DNA from: Aquariibacter sp964433315
Lineage (GTDB): Bacteria; Pseudomonadota; Gammaproteobacteria; Burkholderiales; Burkholderiaceae_C
Assembly (NCBI GenBank): GCA_964433315.1
Contig: CAYSQO010000091.1
Location: 1 to 5,597, forward strand
DNA length: 5,597 nt
Reading direction: 5' to 3'
Shown here: positions 1 to 4,807 of the stretch, in pieces
Layout of the letters: the number at the start of each line of letters is the position of its first letter
Position numbering within the stretch: the first letter of the stretch is position 1
The notes under the pieces: model-generated
The model's input: only the letters and a program-made list of their open reading frames with translations
Told to the model about the DNA's origin: nothing
Database searches by the model: none
Position numbers and translations under genes: made by a program

Positions 1-271
1 CCAGTGGCAGCAGCTGGACTATGAAGGCCGCTACTCGCACAGCTACATGGATGCGCTGCCCGACTTCGTGAAGATCGCCGAGGCCTACGGCCACGTCGGC
101 CTGAAGATCGAGAAGCCTTCCGAGGTCGAGCCCGCCCTGAAGGAGCTGCTCCGCCTGAAGGACCGCACGGTCTTCCTCGACGTGCGCACCGACCCGACCG
201 AGAACGTCTGGCCCATGGTCAAGGCGGGCAAGGGCATCAGCGAGATGCTGCTCGGCTCCGAGGACCTCTGA
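1..271 (+). CDS. ilvI: Acetolactate synthase large (catalytic) subunit, C-terminal end, partial
   Basis: This is the 3' end of the catalytic subunit of acetolactate (acetohydroxyacid) synthase, a cytoplasmic ThDP-, FAD- and Mg-dependent enzyme. It joins two pyruvates to acetolactate, or pyruvate and 2-oxobutyrate to acetohydroxybutyrate. The first complete codon is at 2, and 89 residues are visible up to the TGA at 269-271. The reading frame gives QWQQLDYEGRYSHSYMDALPD, then the typical C-terminal core with FLDVRTDPTENVWPMV and KAGKGISEMLLG. That tail is a hallmark of the ThDP-binding C-terminal domain of AHAS large subunits. The gene continues left of the window, so the start, the catalytic Glu and the FAD domain cannot be inspected. 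The regulatory subunit gene ilvH follows after 179 nt. The same protein is named IlvB in many annotations. I chose ilvI because it is paired with ilvH. Confidence 0.95.
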   Translation, partial: QWQQLDYEGRYSHSYMDALPDFVKIAEAYGHVGLKIEKPSEVEPALKELLRLKDRTVFLDVRTDPTENVWPMVKAGKGISEMLLGSEDL

Positions 272-290
272 TCCTGCATTGACATCCGGC

Positions 291-364
291 GCCGCGGGCC
301 GTCCGCGACGCGAGGGCAGGGGGCTTGCCGGTCCCCGTGCTTGTCGCGTCGAGCGTCCCGCGGC
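291..364 (+). promoter_or_regulatory. Long nested hairpin in ilvI-ilvH intergenic leader, candidate cis-regulatory RNA
   Basis: Visible pairing is as follows. The outer stem GCCGCGGG (291-298) is perfectly complementary to CCCGCGGC (357-364). After an internal loop, CGACGCGA (306-313) pairs with TCGCGTCG (344-351). The helix continues with GGGCA (314-318) on TGCTT (338-342), using two G-U pairs and skipping G343. GGGG (319-322) then pairs with CCCC (333-336), skipping G337, which leaves a 10-nt apical loop. In total this is about 25 pairs in 74 nt with almost no loss. It lies between two genes that are usually adjacent or only slightly separated and that encode subunits of one enzyme. From memory, a betaproteobacterial 'ilvH RNA motif' has been proposed upstream of ilvH by comparative genomics. 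I cannot confirm that this is a member. Some of the pairing could reflect GC richness alone. Confidence 0.55.
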
Positions 365-388
365 CTGATCCCCAGCCCCCCCTCTTCC

Positions 389-438
389 GGCGCGGCCACA
401 GGCCGGCGGTCACCGCCGCCGTCCCCAAGAACCGCGCC
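389..438 (+). promoter_or_regulatory. Second foldable domain just upstream of the ilvH ribosome binding site
   Basis: GGCGCGG (389-395) is perfectly complementary to CCGCGCC (432-438). Between them CGGCGG (404-409) and CCGCCG (413-418) form a 6-bp hairpin with loop TCA. A competing local hairpin uses CGGCC (393-397), loop ACA, and GGCCG (401-405), and it excludes both of the others. The closing stem ends one base before the AGGA Shine-Dalgarno (440-443) of ilvH, so the choice of fold could alter ribosome access. The pairings are read directly from sequence. Any regulatory role is inference. Confidence 0.4.
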
Positions 439-450
439 CAGGACGACCCC

Positions 451-945
451 ATGCAAAAGCACATCATCGCCCTGCTGCTCGAGAACGAGCCTGGCGCCCT
501 CTCGCGTGTCGTGGCCCTGTTCTCGGCCCGCGGCTACAACATCGAGAGCCTGACCGTCGCGACGACCGAGGACCCCTCGCTCTCGCGCATGACCATCACC
601 ACCCGCGGCAGCGACGACGTGATCGAGCAGATCACCAAGCACCTGAACCGCCTGATCGAGGTGGTCAAGGTCGTCGACCTGACCGAAGGCAGCTACACCG
701 AGCGCGAGCTGATGCTCATCAAGGTGCGTGCCGTCGGCAAGGAGCGTGACGAGATGAAGCGCATGGCCGACATCTTCCGCGGCCGCATCGTCGATGTGAC
801 CGAGAAGACCTACACCATCGAGCTGACCGGCGACGCCGCCAAGCTCGACGCCTTCATCGAGGCGGTGGATCGCACCGCCATCCTCGAAACCGTGCGCACC
901 GGCACCAGCGGCATCGGCCGCGGCGAGCGCATCCTCAGGGTCTGA
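451..945 (+). CDS. ilvH: Acetolactate synthase small (regulatory) subunit
   Basis: This is the regulatory subunit of acetolactate synthase. It binds the IlvI-type catalytic subunit, raises its activity and makes it sensitive to valine feedback. The 164-residue length is normal for the family (E. coli IlvH is 163). An ACT domain occupies about residues 3-77, with the signature ENEPGALSRV at 11-20 and GYNIESL at 28-34. N12, G15 and N30 correspond to the E. coli IlvH positions N11, G14 and N29 implicated in valine binding, so feedback control should be intact. The C-terminal ALS small-subunit domain follows (about 85-160), including MADIFRGRIVDVTEKTYTIEL. The ATG at 451 has AGGA at 440-443, 7 nt upstream. 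The frame stays open upstream to a TTG at 325, but family length supports 451. It lies downstream of a structured leader and upstream of ilvC. Confidence 0.97.
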   Translation: MQKHIIALLLENEPGALSRVVALFSARGYNIESLTVATTEDPSLSRMTITTRGSDDVIEQITKHLNRLIEVVKVVDLTEGSYTERELMLIKVRAVGKERDEMKRMADIFRGRIVDVTEKTYTIELTGDAAKLDAFIEAVDRTAILETVRTGTSGIGRGERILRV

Positions 946-950
946 TCGGC

Positions 951-1027
951 CCACCCCCGAAGCGCCTGCGGCGCTCCCCCTCGAGGGGACGCCGCTGGCG
1001 GGCCGGCGGAGCCGGACCCGCGGCGGC
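951..1027 (+). repeat. Three-hairpin GC-rich palindromic intergenic element (REP-like)
   Basis: Three consecutive palindromes fill most of the ilvH-ilvC gap. First, AGCGCC (961-966) and GGCGCT (970-975) form a hairpin with loop TGC. Second, CCCCTCGAGGGG (977-988) is a perfect 12-nt palindrome. Third, GCGGG+CCGGC (998-1007), loop GGA, pairs with GCCGG+CCCGC (1011-1021) apart from a bulged A1016. An outer GCCGC (991-995) and GCGGC (1023-1027) flank it. This order (CCCACCCCCGAAGCGC, then a CCCCTCGAGGGG-like block, then GCCGGCGGAGCCGG) matches my recollection of a dispersed intergenic repeat in Burkholderiales genomes. Only one copy is in the window, so repetitiveness is not shown here. It could cause partial termination or mRNA processing between ilvH and ilvC. 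Confidence 0.6.
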
Positions 1028-1075
1028 TGCTGGAATGCCTACCCCACCCTCTGACTGAAATACCTGGAGCACCTC

Positions 1076-2092
1076 ATGAAGGTTTACTACGACAAGGACG
1101 CCGACCTCTCCCTCATCAAGGGCAAGAACGTCGCCATCATCGGCTACGGCTCGCAAGGCCATGCCCATGCGCAGAACCTGCGCGACTCCGGCGTCAACGT
1201 GACGGTCGGCCTGCGCAAGGGCGGTGCGTCCTGGTCCAAGGTCGAGGCCGCCGGCATCAAGGTCGCCGAGGTCAACGACGCGGTCAAGGCCGCGGACCTC
1301 GTCATGATCCTGCTGCCCGACGAGAACATCCCCGAGGTCTACAACAACAACGTTGCGCCGAACATCAAGCAGGGCGCCACGCTGGCCTTCGCCCACGGTT
1401 TCAACGTGCACTACAACCAGGTCGTGCCGCGTGCCGACCTGGACGTGATCATGGTCGCCCCCAAGGGCCCGGGCCACACCGTGCGCTCCGAGTACCTCAA
1501 GGGCGGCGGCGTGCCCTCGCTGATCGCGGTCTACCAGGACAAGTCCGGCAAGGCCCGTGACATCGCCCTGTCCTACGCGGCGGCCAACGGCGGCACCAAG
1601 GGTGGCGTGATCGAGACCAACTTCAAGGAAGAGACCGAGACCGACCTCTTCGGCGAACAGGCCGTGCTGTGCGGCGGCGCCGTCGAGCTGGTCAAGATGG
1701 GCTTCGAGACTCTGACCGAAGCCGGCTACGCCCCGGAGATGGCCTACTTCGAGTGCCTTCACGAGCTCAAGCTGATCGTGGACCTCATGTACGAAGGCGG
1801 CATCGCCAACATGAACTACTCGATCTCGAACAACGCCGAGTACGGCGAGTACGTGACCGGCAGCGAAGTCATCAACGAGAAGTCGCGCGAAGCCATGCGT
1901 GCGGCCCTCAAGCGCATCCAGACCGGTGAATACGCCAAGATGTTCATCCTGGAAGGCCGCACCAACTACCCGAGCATGACCGCGCGTCGCCGCCTCAACG
2001 CCGAGCACCCGATCGAGACCGTCGGTGCCCAGCTGCGCGGCATGATGCCCTGGATCGCGAAGAACAAGCTGGTCGACCAGTCGAAGAACTGA
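1076..2092 (+). CDS. ilvC: Ketol-acid reductoisomerase (NADP+)
   Basis: This enzyme isomerises and then reduces acetolactate or acetohydroxybutyrate to the dihydroxy acids, step two of valine/isoleucine synthesis. It uses Mg2+ and NADPH in the cytoplasm. At 338 residues it is a class I (short) KARI. The N-terminal Rossmann domain carries GYGSQGHAHAQ at 23-33. The following loop LRKGGASWSK has R47 and S52, the usual pattern for NADPH preference in the short form. H107 and K130 are at the expected active-site positions. The C-terminal knotted helical domain shows D190 and E194 (TDLFGEQ), E226 and E230 (ECLHEL) and S251 (NYSISNN), the full metal and substrate ligand set. ATG 1076 has GGAG at 1066-1069, 6 nt upstream. 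It uses the product of the acetolactate synthase encoded just upstream. No defect is seen. Confidence 0.98.
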   Translation: MKVYYDKDADLSLIKGKNVAIIGYGSQGHAHAQNLRDSGVNVTVGLRKGGASWSKVEAAGIKVAEVNDAVKAADLVMILLPDENIPEVYNNNVAPNIKQGATLAFAHGFNVHYNQVVPRADLDVIMVAPKGPGHTVRSEYLKGGGVPSLIAVYQDKSGKARDIALSYAAANGGTKGGVIETNFKEETETDLFGEQAVLCGGAVELVKMGFETLTEAGYAPEMAYFECLHELKLIVDLMYEGGIANMNYSISNNAEYGEYVTGSEVINEKSREAMRAALKRIQTGEYAKMFILEGRTNYPSMTARRRLNAEHPIETVGAQLRGMMPWIAKNKLVDQSKN

Positions 2093-2098
2093 GCCCGC

Positions 2099-2114
2099 GC
2101 GCCCTGCGGGGCGC
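2099..2114 (+). other. Small GC hairpin right after the ilvC stop
   Basis: GCGCCC (2099-2104), loop TGCG, and GGGCGC (2109-2114) form a perfect 6-bp hairpin 6 nt after the ilvC stop codon. There is no T-run. It could protect the mRNA 3' end or add to the terminator further down, but it may also be chance in GC-rich DNA. Confidence 0.3.
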
Positions 2115-2155
2115 TGCCGGGCGGGCGGCGGCTTCGGCTGTGGTCCCCGCGCTCT

Positions 2156-2192
2156 AAGGCCGCGTTCCCGCAAGGGGCGCGGCCTTGTCGCT
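2156..2192 (+). terminator. Rho-independent-like terminator after ilvC
   Basis: AAGGCCGCG (2156-2164) is perfectly complementary to CGCGGCCTT (2178-2186). Inside the stem CCC (2167-2169) and GGG (2174-2176) pair around GCAA, a GNRA-type tetraloop, so the whole hairpin has about 12 pairs. The following bases TGTCGCTT are only moderately T-rich, as is common in very GC-rich bacteria. Located 64 nt after ilvC and 115 nt before the next gene, it probably ends the ilv transcript. Confidence 0.65.
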
Positions 2193-2241
2193 TCGGGCGG
2201 GCGCAGGCGAGGGCGCGCGTGCTGCCGCCGGCTGCCCCCCG

Positions 2242-2258
2242 GGCTCAGGTCCTGAGCC
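2242..2258. promoter_or_regulatory. Perfect 8+1+8 inverted repeat upstream of nitronate monooxygenase gene, candidate operator
   Basis: GGCTCAGG (2242-2249), a central T (2250) and CCTGAGCC (2251-2258) form a perfect dyad. Its centre is 51 nt before the ATG at 2301. The one-base spacer disfavours an RNA hairpin and suits a dimeric DNA-binding protein. It sits where a promoter-proximal operator for the downstream gene would be expected. No regulator gene is adjacent in the window, so the binding protein is unknown. Confidence 0.4.
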
Positions 2259-2300
2259 TGCCCTGCGCACCCACCCCGACGCCTGCTTGAGGATCCCGCG

Positions 2301-3332
2301 ATGACACCCCTGCCCCTCGATCTGCCCGTGATCCAGGCCCCGATGGCGGGGGCGCAGGATGCCACCCTGGCCCTGGCCGTCGGCGAGGCGGGCGGCCTCG
2401 GCTCCCTGCCCGCCGCGCAGCTCGGCCCCGAGGCCCTGGTCGCGGAACTGGCCCGCCTGCAGGCGGCCGGCCGGCCCTACAACCTCAATTTCTTCTGCCA
2501 CCGCCCGCCCGCGCCCGACGCGGCGCGCCAGGCCGCCTGGGTCGACGCGCTGAAGCCCTACTACGAGGAGCTTGGCCTGGATCCGGCGCAGGCCGAGGCC
2601 GGACCCGGCCGCCAGCCCTTCGACGCCGCGGCGCTGGCCCGCATCGCGCCCTTCCGGCCGCCGGTGGTGAGCTTTCACTTCGGCCTGCCGGACGAGGCCC
2701 TGCTGGCGCCCATCCGCGCCTGGGGCGGCTGCATCCTGTCCTCGGCCACCACGGTGGCCGAGGCGCGCTGGCTGGCCGCGCGCGGTGTGGATGCCGTGAT
2801 CGCCCAGGGCCTGGAGGCAGGCGGTCACCGCGGCATGTTCCTGGACGAGGATCTCGCCACCCAGCTCGGCAGCTTCGCGCTGCTGCCGCAGATCGTGCAG
2901 GCGGTCCCGGTGCCGGTGATCGCGGCGGGCGGCATCGCCGATGCGGCCGGCGTGGCCGCCGCGCGGGCCCTGGGCGCGCGGGCGGTGCAGGTGGGCACCG
3001 CCTACCTGCTGTGCCCGGAGGCCAGGATCAGCCCCCTGCACCGCGCCGCCTTGCAGGCACCCGAGCCCGGGCCGACCCAGCTCACGCGGCTCTTCACCGG
3101 CCGGCCTGCCCGGGGCCTGGTCAACCGCCTGATGCGCGAGCTGGGCCCGCTCAGCCCGCTGGCCCCGGCCTTCCCGCTGGCCACCGGGGCGCTGGCGCCG
3201 CTGCGCGCCGCCGCCGAGGGGCGCGGGCGCAGCGACTTCTCGCCGCTGTGGGCCGGGCAGAACCTCAGCGGCTGCCGGGCCGTGCCTGCCGGCCAGCTCA
3301 CCCGCGAACTGGCCGCCGGCTGGGCCCGCTGA
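2301..3332 (+). CDS. Nitronate monooxygenase (2-nitropropane dioxygenase family)
   Basis: This is a 343-residue FMN-dependent TIM-barrel enzyme predicted to oxidise alkyl nitronates such as propionate 3-nitronate to aldehydes or oxoacids plus nitrite, in the cytoplasm. Motifs in order: IQAPMAGAQD (11-20) at the first strand; NLNFFCH (61-67); SFHFG (124-128); QGLEAGGHRG (169-178), with H176 the likely catalytic base by family analogy; AAGGIAD (208-214) and VQVGTAYL (229-236), which bind the FMN phosphate; and WAGQNL (317-322) near the C-terminus. These suit the class I NMO group. The related enoyl-ACP reductase FabK shares the fold but is shorter and lacks this C-terminal block. ATG 2301 follows GAGGA (2289-2293) at 7 nt. 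The gene stands alone between the ilvC terminator and the lipoprotein gene. A nearby dyad (2242-2258) may regulate it. The true substrate is not evident from the sequence. Confidence 0.9.
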   Translation: MTPLPLDLPVIQAPMAGAQDATLALAVGEAGGLGSLPAAQLGPEALVAELARLQAAGRPYNLNFFCHRPPAPDAARQAAWVDALKPYYEELGLDPAQAEAGPGRQPFDAAALARIAPFRPPVVSFHFGLPDEALLAPIRAWGGCILSSATTVAEARWLAARGVDAVIAQGLEAGGHRGMFLDEDLATQLGSFALLPQIVQAVPVPVIAAGGIADAAGVAAARALGARAVQVGTAYLLCPEARISPLHRAALQAPEPGPTQLTRLFTGRPARGLVNRLMRELGPLSPLAPAFPLATGALAPLRAAAEGRGRSDFSPLWAGQNLSGCRAVPAGQLTRELAAGWAR

Positions 3333-3373
3333 AGCCAGCCCACGCCCGCCCGGCGACGCCGACACGGCCGCGT

Positions 3374-3381
3374 GCTACGGT
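3374..3381 (+). promoter_or_regulatory. Candidate -10 element for the small lipoprotein gene
   Basis: The hexamer TACGGT (3376-3381) is preceded by TG and one base (3373-3375), the arrangement of an extended -10 box. It lies 32 nt upstream of the ATG, which would give a leader of about 25 nt containing the AAGG ribosome site. No convincing -35 is visible. A similar CTACACTGG string lies before comEC. Confidence 0.35.
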
Positions 3382-3413
3382 GGGCGCCCCCTTACTTCCC
3401 TTAAGGCTGTGTC

Positions 3414-3695
3414 ATGCGTCTGCTGCCCCTGCTCCTGGTCGGCCTTCCCCTGGCCCTGGGCCTGAGCGCCTGCGAGAAGAAGCCCGAGGGGCTTGTCGAA
3501 CAGGCCCAGGACAAGGTCAACGACGCCCTCGACCGCCGTCCGAACGAGAAGCTCAAGGATGCCGCCGAAGACCTCGGTCAGGCCGCGGCCGAGGCCAAGA
3601 AGGCTGCTGGCCAGGCTGCGGAAGGCGCGGCCGAATCGGTGGGCCAGGCACTGAAGGAGGCCGGCCAGGCGGTCGAGAAGGCCGCCAGCCGCTGA
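3414..3695 (+). CDS. Small Ala/Lys/Glu-rich lipoprotein, hypothetical
   Basis: This is a 93-residue protein of unknown function. Residues 1-19 form a signal peptide (Arg, then a Leu-rich stretch) ending in the lipobox LSAC, so C20 should be lipidated by the Lgt/Lsp pathway. The next residue is Glu rather than Asp, which fits outer-membrane sorting by Lol. The mature part is a polar, almost uninterrupted helix predicted from its composition. NEKLKDAAEDLGQAA (44-58) is followed by repeated AxEAKKAAGQAAEGAAE-like units with Ala at short regular spacing, reminiscent of alanine-zipper or LEA-like amphipathic helices. ATG 3414 has AAGG at 3403-3406, 7 nt upstream. The gene appears to be transcribed alone and converges on dsbB. 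It may be an envelope stress or periplasmic structural lipoprotein, but that is a guess. I recall similar short lipoproteins with an NEKLKDAAED-like stretch in related Burkholderiales. Confidence 0.85.
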   Translation: MRLLPLLLVGLPLALGLSACEKKPEGLVEQAQDKVNDALDRRPNEKLKDAAEDLGQAAAEAKKAAGQAAEGAAESVGQALKEAGQAVEKAASR

Positions 3696-3703
3696 GCCGG
3701 GCC

Positions 3704-3728
3704 GCCGCCCTGCGCCTGCAGGGCCGGC
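3704..3728. terminator. Hairpin between convergent lipoprotein gene and dsbB, possible bidirectional terminator
   Basis: GCC+GCCCTGC (3704-3713), loop GCCT, pairs with GCAGGGC+GGC (3718-3728), with C3725 bulged, giving ten pairs. It occupies the 42-nt gap between two convergent stop codons, the usual place for a shared terminator. No T-run follows on either strand, so termination strength is uncertain. Confidence 0.5.
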
Positions 3729-3737
3729 CCTCGGGCT

Positions 3738-4256
3738 TCAGCGGCGCGCCAGCTGCAGCAGGCGCAGCGCGGTGAGGGCCAGCAGGCCGAACAGCGTGCC
3801 GCTCCAGACCTCGAAGCCCAGGCCCAGCAGGCGGTAGCCGGCTGCATCCATGCAGGTGGCCGTCACCTGGAACAGCCAGGGCACGGCCGTCTCCAGGCCG
3901 GTGGCCATCAGGAAGCGGTCGGCCAGGGTCAGGGCGCAGCTCGCATCCAGCGCGGCCACCCGGTGCTGGAACACGGCCGAGGCCACACCGCCCACGGCCA
4001 GGCCCAGCACGCCCAGCGCGGCGGCGGTCTGCACGCCGCGCGGCTTGCTGATCCAGCCGATCAGCGCCACCGCCGCCAGCGCCAGGTAGAGCACGCGCTG
4101 GAAGATGCACCACGGGCAGGGCTGCATGCCGAAGCCGTGCTGCGAAAGCAGGGCCAGGCCGACGGCGGTCAGCGCGACCAGCGCGATCAGCGCCAGCACG
4201 CCACGCGGCATGCGCGCGAAGACCGAACGCGGCGGGGAGTGCAGGGCCGAGGGCAT
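3738..4256 (-). CDS. dsbB: Disulfide bond formation protein B (DsbB)
   Basis: This inner-membrane protein reoxidises periplasmic DsbA and passes the electrons to quinone. Its 172 residues match the family length (E. coli DsbB is 176). Four hydrophobic segments are visible at about 18-38, 51-69, 76-95 and 152-170. The first periplasmic loop carries CPWC (C47, C50), followed by FQR with R54, matching the quinone-interacting Arg after the CxxC in DsbB. The second loop has C107 and C135, the pair that exchanges with DsbA. All four essential cysteines are therefore present. The start at 4256 is supported by GAGGG overlapping the stop of the upstream gene. An internal ATG at M16 would also spare all motifs. 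It lies 8 nt after the RidA-family gene on the same strand, so the two are probably cotranscribed. No dsbA is in the window. Confidence 0.94.
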   Translation of the reverse strand: MPSALHSPPRSVFARMPRGVLALIALVALTAVGLALLSQHGFGMQPCPWCIFQRVLYLALAAVALIGWISKPRGVQTAAALGVLGLAVGGVASAVFQHRVAALDASCALTLADRFLMATGLETAVPWLFQVTATCMDAAGYRLLGLGFEVWSGTLFGLLALTALRLLQLARR

Positions 4257-4264
4257 GGCGGCCC

Positions 4265-4729
4265 TCAGCGCACTTCGGCGATCAGCTCGATCTCGACGCA
4301 GGCGCCGAGCGGCAGCGAGGGCACGCCGAAGGCGCTGCGGGCATGCGCACCGACCGTCGCGCCGAAGACCTCGCCCATCAGCTGCGAGGCGCCGTTGGTG
4401 ACCAGGTGCTGCTCGGTGTAGGCCGGCGTGCTGTTGACCAGGCTCATCAGCTTGACGATGCGCACGACGCGCTCCAGGTCGCCGTCGAGCGCGGCATTCA
4501 GGGTGCCCAGCAGGTCGATGCCGACGGCGCGCGCGGCCGCCGCACCGGTGGCGGTGTCCAGGTCCTCGCCGAGGCGACCGGTCCAGACCTTGCCCTCGCG
4601 CTTGGCGATGTGGCCCGAAAGGAAGATCAGCGAGCCGCTGCGCGCGAAGGGCACGTAGGCCGCGGCCGGAATCGCCAGCGGCGGCAGGGTGATGCCTAGG
4701 TCGGCAAGGCGTTGCGCAACGGTGCTCAT
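4265..4729 (-). CDS. RidA family protein (YjgF/YER057c/UK114 superfamily)
   Basis: This 154-residue cytoplasmic protein belongs to the RidA/YjgF superfamily. The archetype RidA hydrolyses reactive enamine/imine intermediates such as 2-aminoacrylate made by PLP enzymes. Visible family features are FLSGHIAK (36-43), the GRLGEDLDTATGAAAARAVGI segment at about 51-71, VNSTPAYTEQ (98-107), and a C-terminal HARSAFGVPSLPLGACVEIE. R131 in HARS aligns with the substrate-carboxylate-binding Arg105 of E. coli RidA, and E147 aligns with its conserved Glu. It is about 25 residues longer than canonical RidA, mainly at the N-terminus (MSTVAQRLADLGITLPP). This matches the longer RidA-like subgroup, so the exact substrate is uncertain. 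The start at 4729 has GGAGAG 5 nt upstream. The frame stays open far upstream through comEC, but nothing there resembles the family. It is first in a unit with dsbB and divergent from comEC. Confidence 0.92.
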   Translation of the reverse strand: MSTVAQRLADLGITLPPLAIPAAAYVPFARSGSLIFLSGHIAKREGKVWTGRLGEDLDTATGAAAARAVGIDLLGTLNAALDGDLERVVRIVKLMSLVNSTPAYTEQHLVTNGASQLMGEVFGATVGAHARSAFGVPSLPLGACVEIELIAEVR

Positions 4730-4807
4730 CGGGGCTCTCCAGACACGCTCGTCCGAGGGAAAAGAGGCCTCCCGGCGCCGAGCGGCGGCGATCCTACACT
4801 GGCCCGC
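4730..4807. promoter_or_regulatory. Divergent promoter region between RidA-family gene and comEC
   Basis: This is a 78-bp gap between two divergent starts. On the + strand TACACT (4795-4800) resembles a -10 box and lies only 7 nt before the comEC ATG. On the minus strand the overlapping bases 4791-4796 read TAGGAT, a possible -10 for the RidA-family gene. No clear -35 is seen for either. The RidA-side Shine-Dalgarno GGAGAG is at 4735-4740 (minus strand), while no Shine-Dalgarno precedes comEC. Confidence 0.4.

Noticed and set aside
279..284. Exact TTGACA right after the ilvI stop as a -35 box
   Set aside because: No -10-like hexamer lies 15-19 nt downstream (the region is TCCGCG-like), and a start there would cut into the outer stem of the leader hairpin.
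85..954. 289-residue open frame on the minus strand across ilvI and ilvH
   Set aside because: It is the shadow of two conserved genes and the structured leader, with no motif.
935..2365. 476-residue open frame on the minus strand across ilvC
   Set aside because: It lies antisense to a fully intact ilvC with all catalytic residues, and its product is compositionally biased (Arg/Gly/Val/Leu/Asp-rich) with no recognisable domain. This is the usual artefact of GC-rich third positions.
2154..3365. 403-residue open frame on the minus strand across the nitronate monooxygenase gene
   Set aside because: It is Gly/Arg/Gln/Ala-rich low-complexity sequence antisense to a clear enzyme gene and starts and ends in intergenic DNA.
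3338..3385. GCCCAC (3338-3343) pairing with GTGGGC (3380-3385) as a terminator of the NMO gene
   Set aside because: Only six pairs with a 36-nt loop and no T-run. It would also overlap the candidate promoter of the lipoprotein gene.
3011..3775. 254-residue open frame on the plus strand spanning the NMO end, the lipoprotein and the following gap
   Set aside because: It is out of frame with two well-supported genes and gives Pro/Arg/Ala-rich nonsense.
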